Part shown: positions 7,301 to 10,645 of the stretch, in pieces
How the letters are laid out: every line of letters begins with the position of its first letter
Position numbering within the stretch: the first letter of the stretch is position 1
NCBI GenBank assembly: GCA_045531495.1
Contig: JAZSED010000133.1
Location: 1 to 10,645, forward strand
Source of the DNA: URNF01 sp045531495
GTDB lineage: Bacteria > Bacillota > Clostridia > Oscillospirales > Acutalibacteraceae
DNA: 10,645 nt
Direction of reading: 5' to 3'
Made by a program: the position numbers and the translations under genes
Notes under the pieces: generated by a model
The model's input: only the letters and a program-made list of their open reading frames with translations
Databases searched by the model: none
What the model was told of the DNA's origin: nothing

Positions 7301-10300
7301 GGTTTCGTCTGCAGAGTTTGCTGTACCAACGCTACCTGCGCTCATACCGTTCCAGGTAAAGCCGTCCGCACCCAAGGTAACGTCTTTCGTAACGGTAACA
7401 GAGACCGTACCAAATACGTGATGGGCATTGGAAGCACAACCGCCGTATACGGTTCTCGCTACGGTGCCGCCGCTTAAAACAACCTCAACCGTAGCAGGCG
7501 TGCTGTTGGTAGCATAATTGGTATACTTTACATTGTTGGCTTTGTTACCGCCGTACACGTTCTGAATGAAGCCGTCGCTTACAAAGACGTGCGTACCGTT
7601 AATAGTACCGCTCTTTTCGTGACCGCCGTACAGGTTGCCGATACCGCCGCCGACAACGTATACGTACGCTTCGCCGTCCATATTGCCGTAGTCGCCAGCC
7701 GTACCGCCGTATACGTTGGTAACGCTTGCCGTACCGCCGATTTTTACGTAGGTATCGCCAATCAATATACCGAGACGGTTTGCACCGCCGACGGTGGTGT
7801 AGGTACCCGCATACAGCTCAACGTGCGTATCGCCCGTATAAGAAGCGCCGGTGCCGCTTAACTGATAACCGCCGAATACATTGATAGTGCCTTCAACGGT
7901 AGTATTTTCGGAAATAACCAGCTTGTTGCACTGTGCGAGCAGGTTTGCATTCGCCTTAAACTTCACAGTAATCTCGCCAAAGGTGAGAGGTGCATACAAA
8001 CGTACCCAACCGGTAGTGCCGGAAGCGTTGGTCTGACCCGAAAGGTCAAGGGTACCGCCTACAAAGGTAACCGCTTTTTCAGTTTCAACAAACGCGTTAA
8101 GCACGTAGGTATCCATCACATTGATGGTGCCGCCGTCTTTGACAAGTTCGTAAGCACGTTCCAAAGTGCCTACCGCGTTTTCAGCAGTGTTGCCGTCTTT
8201 GTTGTCATCGCCTGTTGCAGACAGATACACCGTGTCATACACAACGTCAACGGGAAGTACCGTATCGGTGGTATTAATATAGTTAGTGCCTGTGGTAATA
8301 TACTGCGCATACGCTCTCTTGTTAGCGGTCGTAACAAAATCGAGTGTGGAGATTTCCTCCGCACTATTTGCGGTAGCGCGGCTACCTGCCGCCATACCTT
8401 CCCATGTAACACCGTCAGCACCAAAGGTGACGTTGCCGGCAACCTTGATGGTGGTAGTGCCGTACACATACTTCATAGAAGAAGTGTTGTTATAGGAACC
8501 ACCGTATACGCGTCTGGTGATAGTACCACCGTTAAGGGTGATAGTAACGGTTGCTACGTCGCTCGTGCTATCATAGGTGTAATGACGGATATTCTGGTTA
8601 TTACCGCCGCCATACAAGCTTTCAATCGTACCGCCGTTTACGGTGATATTCACGCCCGAAATACGTGCGGAATTCTGCGAACCGCCGTAAATGTTGGTAA
8701 TGGTACCGCCGTTCACAACGATGGTAGCCACACCGTTCACATTGCCATAGTCGCCTGCGGTACCGCCGTACAAATTGGCAATCACTGCCGTACCGCCGAC
8801 CTCTATATTGGTATCGCCATGCAGGAGACCGCAACGGTGTGCACCGGCAACAGTACCGTACGTACCGCCATACAGTTTCAAAGAAGTATCGTATGTGGCA
8901 GAGGCCGTATTAGAAGTTAATTGCGTGCCGCCGAACACATCCGTTTTACCGTCAAAGGTAACGTCTGCTGTCATTTCTAATGCATTACCTTGCGCATGCA
9001 GGTAACTGGTTTTGTGGAATTTCAGCGTAATATCGCCAAAGGTGACGGGCGCTAACAACTTAATATGATTATTAGAAGCCGTGCTGTCACCGCTGAGATC
9101 CAGCGTATCACCCACAAAGGTAACCGCTTTTTCCGTTTGAACAAACGCGTCCAGCTTATACTCCCCAACCACGTGGATGGTACCGCCGTCCGTAACCAGC
9201 TTCATCGCTCTGGCAAGGGTAGCAACCGCGGTCGATTCGCTGTCGCCTGCATTGGCATCGTCACCTGTCGCAGACAGGTATACCGTATCCTGTTCCACGA
9301 TTTCTGCGTCGTAGCCACGGAATGCAAAGCCGTTATACATAGCGCCAGACGGGTCAGACATATACAGACCCATATACCCGCCCATATATGCATCGGACAG
9401 TTTTACTTTCAAAACAGTATCTTCTGTGCCTTTTTTCCAAACAGACACAAAACCGTCTTTTACTTCCACACAGATGGTGGCGGTAGCGGTGGTGCTTGCA
9501 GTCAGTTTGATGCTATCGGTAGAAACATAGTTGATATTGGCACCCAATATCGTGCCAAGTGTGTTAGTAGACCATGCATTCGGATTCACGTTTTCGGAAG
9601 AATCGGGCTCCACCGCACCCATAACGGTAGCACCCGTTTCTCTGACACGAACATATACAGCCGTATCATTGGTAGCATCCGTATCATTGACAAGACCGAG
9701 ATTACCCAGCGGCATACCGAACACAAGACCAAGTGCATTCACGTAACCGTACAAGGAATATTCCGCATAGAAGTCGGTGTACTGCTTGGTTTTATAAGTC
9801 ATGATACCAAACGTACCGCTGCCTTTATGAATCTTAAAGCCCGTAAGACCGTTAGTGTATATCGCATTGAAGGTGTCCACTTTATCGGTCGGGCTATAGG
9901 TGGATACAGCATTTGCCGCAGAATAGGATGCGGGATTACGCCCGTGATTATAAACAGTAAAATCGTCGTCTAATTCGGAAACGTCCTGTGATTGCTCGGT
10001 AATCGCGAGTTCGTAATCATACACATCACGAATGCCGAAACCGGTATACATCGCATTGTTGGTACCGGACGCACCGGACATGAACAGACCGACGTAACCG
10101 CCTACATAGGCATCGGACAGTTTTACTTTCAGCACAGTAGCGTCTGCGCCTTTTTTCCAAACGGACACAAAACCGTCTTTTACTTCCACGCAGATTGTAG
10201 CAGTGCCTGTGTTAGAAGCCGCAATTTTGATGCTGTCGGTAGAAACGAAATCCACGTTATCAAAACCAAAAGACATAGTATTGGTCGTCCACACGTTAGG

Positions 10301-10645
10301 ATTGACGTTTTCGGCAGCATCCGCATCCACAGCACCCATCACGGTAGTGCCCGATTCTCTGACACGGATGTACACAGCGGTATCGTTCGCCACATTGCCG
10401 TCATTGATAACACCCGAGTTACCAAGCGGCATACCGAACGCAATGCCCACACCGTTTACATAACTATACAAAGAATACTCTGCATAAAACTCAGTATATT
10501 CCTTGGTCTTATAGGTCATCATACCGAAGTGGTTGCCGTCGTTTACGTGTATTTTCAAACCCTTTTGACCGTTGGTGAACGCCGCATTATACGTAGCATC
10601 CGCCTTATCGGTAGGTTGAAAAGTAGCGACCGCATTAAAGTCGGA
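4364..10645 (-). CDS. Giant multidomain beta-helix / lectin-like surface protein (N-terminus outside window)
   Basis: The frame is open from the right edge to the TAA at 4366-4364, giving 2093 visible residues. The first visible codons, at 10645-10559, encode sequence such as NAVATFQPTDK that aligns with NAVSTYSPTDK of the second domain copy. The frame is therefore homologous past the TTG at 10558, and the real start lies outside. Order from N to C: two concanavalin-like beta-sandwich copies, beta-helix modules A and B, an unrelated inserted domain, then beta-helix modules C and D. Each helix module starts with a VYLSATGDD-type pectate-lyase-like cap (with GGTIHVVG) and contains rungs of the form NGGTIxxxYGG. 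The composition is rich in Thr, Val, Gly, Asp and Asn, typical of exported proteins, but the signal peptide is not visible. No LPXTG motif, dockerin, SLH repeat or transmembrane helix occurs at the C-terminus. No catalytic site is recognisable. A carbohydrate-binding or adhesive role is an inference from folds only. An enzyme domain could still lie in the missing N-terminal part. Confidence 0.93.
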   Translation of the reverse strand, partial: SDFNAVATFQPTDKADATYNAAFTNGQKGLKIHVNDGNHFGMMTYKTKEYTEFYAEYSLYSYVNGVGIAFGMPLGNSGVINDGNVANDTAVYIRVRESGTTVMGAVDADAAENVNPNVWTTNTMSFGFDNVDFVSTDSIKIAASNTGTATICVEVKDGFVSVWKKGADATVLKVKLSDAYVGGYVGLFMSGASGTNNAMYTGFGIRDVYDYELAITEQSQDVSELDDDFTVYNHGRNPASYSAANAVSTYSPTDKVDTFNAIYTNGLTGFKIHKGSGTFGIMTYKTKQYTDFYAEYSLYGYVNALGLVFGMPLGNLGLVNDTDATNDTAVYVRVRETGATVMGAVEPDSSENVNPNAWSTNTLGTILGANINYVSTDSIKLTASTTATATICVEVKDGFVSVWKKGTEDTVLKVKLSDAYMGGYMGLYMSDPSGAMYNGFAFRGYDAEIVEQDTVYLSATGDDANAGDSESTAVATLARAMKLVTDGGTIHVVGEYKLDAFVQTEKAVTFVGDTLDLSGDSTASNNHIKLLAPVTFGDITLKFHKTSYLHAQGNALEMTADVTFDGKTDVFGGTQLTSNTASATYDTSLKLYGGTYGTVAGAHRCGLLHGDTNIEVGGTAVIANLYGGTAGDYGNVNGVATIVVNGGTITNIYGGSQNSARISGVNITVNGGTIESLYGGGNNQNIRHYTYDSTSDVATVTITLNGGTITRRVYGGSYNNTSSMKYVYGTTTIKVAGNVTFGADGVTWEGMAAGSRATANSAEEISTLDFVTTANKRAYAQYITTGTNYINTTDTVLPVDVVYDTVYLSATGDDNKDGNTAENAVGTLERAYELVKDGGTINVMDTYVLNAFVETEKAVTFVGGTLDLSGQTNASGTTGWVRLYAPLTFGEITVKFKANANLLAQCNKLVISENTTVEGTINVFGGYQLSGTGASYTGDTHVELYAGTYTTVGGANRLGILIGDTYVKIGGTASVTNVYGGTAGDYGNMDGEAYVYVVGGGIGNLYGGHEKSGTINGTHVFVSDGFIQNVYGGNKANNVKYTNYATNSTPATVEVVLSGGTVARTVYGGCASNAHHVFGTVSVTVTKDVTLGADGFTWNGMSAGSVGTANSADETATLYFDSVETQLAHSARLVGTDTTDKVIAGDTTEETGAVTSTVVDNGNGTKTFTFVVEAADGYEVQAGSLLAKDANGGLYVPQRVGFRTDMDDTKYTVTASSYVVLNAAFVAPTAATPNIGNIGVSINLQQGGIRFISRLAHTINADGSTVTIDGQQLKLIDYGMLCGLEQVIGDSTLDLSLTETNDAVLRRSIKDAGVYYDRCNGYIDMSVAIIGIANVAGGENYKVVTRAYMVVDDGSAEGLVLYADTQISSFKDVYDYYNDSLDVVYLSKRGHDANMGDTAQTAVLTLERAYEIVKDGGTIHVVGEYPLASFVDTDKAVTFTGDTLDLTSQTNATGTSGWVHLYAPVTFADVNLKFASGANLLAQCNKLVIAENTTVQGTPNVFGGYQLTNHTDTHTGDTHVELYAGTYNVVGGANRKGALAGESYVKVGGTAQITKLLGGIGADYGQMKGDVKIYIEGGNITNVFGGNSHQTFVNSVYIEMNGGTVASIYGGAGGLLETNIKHTEYSTNGKLAEIAIVLNGGTVTKSVYGGCYNSGANNYHVYGTTTVTVNDGVTLGGNAWEGMSAGSRATANSTDETATLDFGDIATKLKYADYITQNATYIDTTDVVIPADYDTVYLSATGDDANAGDTAETAVATLATAMKLVKNNGTVNVVGAYAPDAFVDSAKAVTITGDTLDLTGQGDWVQLEAPVTFDAIDLKFKSGASILARGNALYITETCTVDNIINVYGGDKLAGSTYSNRYNTSLKLYAGTYNTIAGGNRIGLLHGDTYVEVGGNAGHNVGAGGHIYGGSGDAGSADFNANGAGVGGINGTTNVVVNGGNWEGVFGASQYSAKVNAVNVTINGGTIESVFGGSEVNEVKPYDETLAGTTVTVTMNGGTVTRRVYGGCYNDNVSDNRAVVGDVTLTINDGFVFSQGSWWEGIRAGSRSKANSDTENAALVFENETVKSKFSGKYGQVGTFSSSVANTTDTVTP
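4367..5443 (-). repeat. Beta-helix module D (C-terminal)
   Basis: About 359 residues. It opens TVYLSATGDDANAGD, identical to module A over those 15 residues, then AMKLVKNNGTVNVVG, GNALYIT, GLLHGDT and the rungs NGGTIESVFGG and NGGTVTRRVYGG. An extra glycine-rich insert (GSGDAGSADFNANGAGVGG) lies between rungs. The closing motif is WEGIRAGS at 4508-4531. The protein ends in ANTTDTVTP, the same tail that elsewhere links one module to the next. Confidence 0.8.
5456..6502 (-). repeat. Beta-helix module C
   Basis: About 349 residues. It opens with a divergent cap, VVYLSKRGHDANMGD, then ERAYEIVKDGGTIHVVG, LLAQCNKLVIAENTTVQG, VFGGYQL, HVELYAGTY and VGGANRKG. Its rungs include NGGTVASIYGG and NGGTVTKSVYGG. 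The closing motif WEGMSAGS is at 5585-5608. The tail YIDTTDVVIP joins module D. It is closest to module B. Confidence 0.8.
6515..7183 (-). other. Inserted non-helix domain between modules B and C
   Basis: About 220 residues unlike the flanking modules. A first part (7183-6960) reads like a small beta domain, with TKTFTFVVEAADGYEVQAG and ending SSYVVLNAAFVAP. A second part (about 6946-6515) contains GVSINLQQGGIRFISRL, LIDYGMLCGLEQVIG, YIDMSVAIIGI and VVTRAYMVVDDG. Sequences of this second type recur, as I recall them, in secreted Clostridia proteins, but I cannot name a family. No beta-helix cap or YGG rung is present. Confidence 0.6.
7244..8233 (-). repeat. Beta-helix module B
   Basis: About 330 residues. 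It opens TVYLSATGDDNKDGN with ERAYELVKDGGTINV. KAVTFVGGTLDLSGQ, LLAQCNKLVISENTTVEG, VFGGYQL, HVELYAGTY and VGGANRLG follow, then GG-rich rungs ending GGTVARTVYGG. The closing motif WNGMSAGS is at 7331-7354. It is closest to module C, with long identical stretches such as LLAQCNKLVI. Confidence 0.8.
8249..9286 (-). repeat. Beta-helix module A
   Basis: About 346 residues. The module opens TVYLSATGDDANAGD with the cap segment ARAMKLVTDGGTIHVVG. The KAVTFVGDTLDLSG strand pair comes next, then QGNALEMT, LYGGTYGTVAGAHRCG and HGDT. The rungs include NGGTITNIYGG, NGGTIESLYGG and NGGTITRRVYGG. The closing motif WEGMAAGS lies at 8381-8404. The tail INTTDTVLP leads into module B. It is most like module D. 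Confidence 0.8.
9314..9967 (-). repeat. Concanavalin-like beta-sandwich domain, copy 2
   Basis: About 218 residues, from DDFTVYNHGRNP to FAFRGYD, repeat copy 1. The repeat is still clear in DNA: 9391-9480 and 10111-10200 lie exactly 720 nt apart and match at 81 of 90 positions. A short acidic linker (ITEQSQDVSELDD) separates the copies. Carbohydrate binding is plausible by fold, but no ligand residues can be assigned. Confidence 0.75.
10004..10645 (-). repeat. Concanavalin-like beta-sandwich domain, copy 1 (first residues outside window)
   Basis: This encodes MMTYKTKEYTEFYAEYSL, FGMPLGN, AVYIRVRESG, ICVEVKDGFVSVWKKG and LKVKLSDAYVGGYVGLFM, then a final MYTGFGIRD strand. The succession V-x-V-K-D-G-x-V-x-V-W ... 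GGYVGL ... GF is typical of LamG/DUF1080/CBM66-like beta-sandwiches. It aligns along its length with copy 2 at 9314-9967. About 14 residues of the copy appear to lie beyond the right edge. Confidence 0.75.

Noticed and set aside
4500..9300. CRISPR-like regularly recurring short strings such as ACCGCCGTT
   Set aside because: They are the codons of the NGGT and YGG rungs, always in the same reading frame and variable in spacing, so they reflect protein repeats and not a CRISPR array.
9065..9973. Plus-strand open frame of 302 codons opposite the second beta-sandwich and module A
   Set aside because: It is antisense to conserved domains, with no recognisable product and no ribosome site.
4364..10558. 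TTG at 10558 as the start of the giant gene
   Set aside because: The frame stays open to the window edge, and the 29 upstream codons align with the matching part of the second domain copy, so the TTG is an internal leucine codon.

Overview
The window looks like chromosomal DNA of a low-to-moderate-GC Gram-positive Clostridia (Bacillota), plausibly a gut Oscillospirales-type organism. The reasons are strong AGGAGG-like ribosome sites, canonical sigma-A promoters, T-tailed hairpin terminators, a DUF4143-type ATPase, a cytoplasmic GH36 alpha-galactosidase and a giant threonine/valine/glycine-rich surface-type protein. The genus cannot be fixed from the sequence.

Left part (1-2007), AT-rich by eye. 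A divergent pair faces away from a ~270-bp intergenic region. On the minus strand is the 5' part of an AAA_14/DUF4143 ATPase gene that runs off the left edge. On the plus strand is a 299-residue protein with an N-terminal zinc ribbon, a DUF2726 nuclease-like core and a CFI-box C-terminal domain. Each has a recognisable promoter. The minus-strand promoter is bracketed by two near-identical 27-29-nt direct repeats. A 16-bp perfect hairpin with a T-tract ends the plus-strand gene, followed by about 280 bp without a convincing gene.

Middle part (2008-4200). A complete, intact GH36 alpha-galactosidase of 730 residues, probably monocistronic, has its own promoter region and terminator. It should act in the cytoplasm on imported raffinose- or melibiose-type galactosides. 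No transporter or regulator lies in the window.

Right part (4364-10645), convergent with the galactosidase. One uninterrupted minus-strand reading frame of at least 2093 codons fills the rest and continues past the right edge, so its true start and any signal peptide are missing. In N-to-C order it contains two tandem concanavalin-like beta-sandwich domains, right-handed beta-helix modules A and B, a different inserted domain, and beta-helix modules C and D, followed directly by the stop. A resembles D and B resembles C, so the modules are arranged in mirror order. The protein is best read as a secreted or surface beta-helix/lectin-like protein, perhaps carbohydrate-binding or adhesive, with function unproven. 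Two hairpin terminators separate it from the galactosidase gene. The two genes could both serve glycan use, but they are convergent and not an operon, so that link is only an inference from proximity.

The most unusual items are the mirror-ordered giant protein and the zinc-ribbon/DUF2726/CFI-box fusion.
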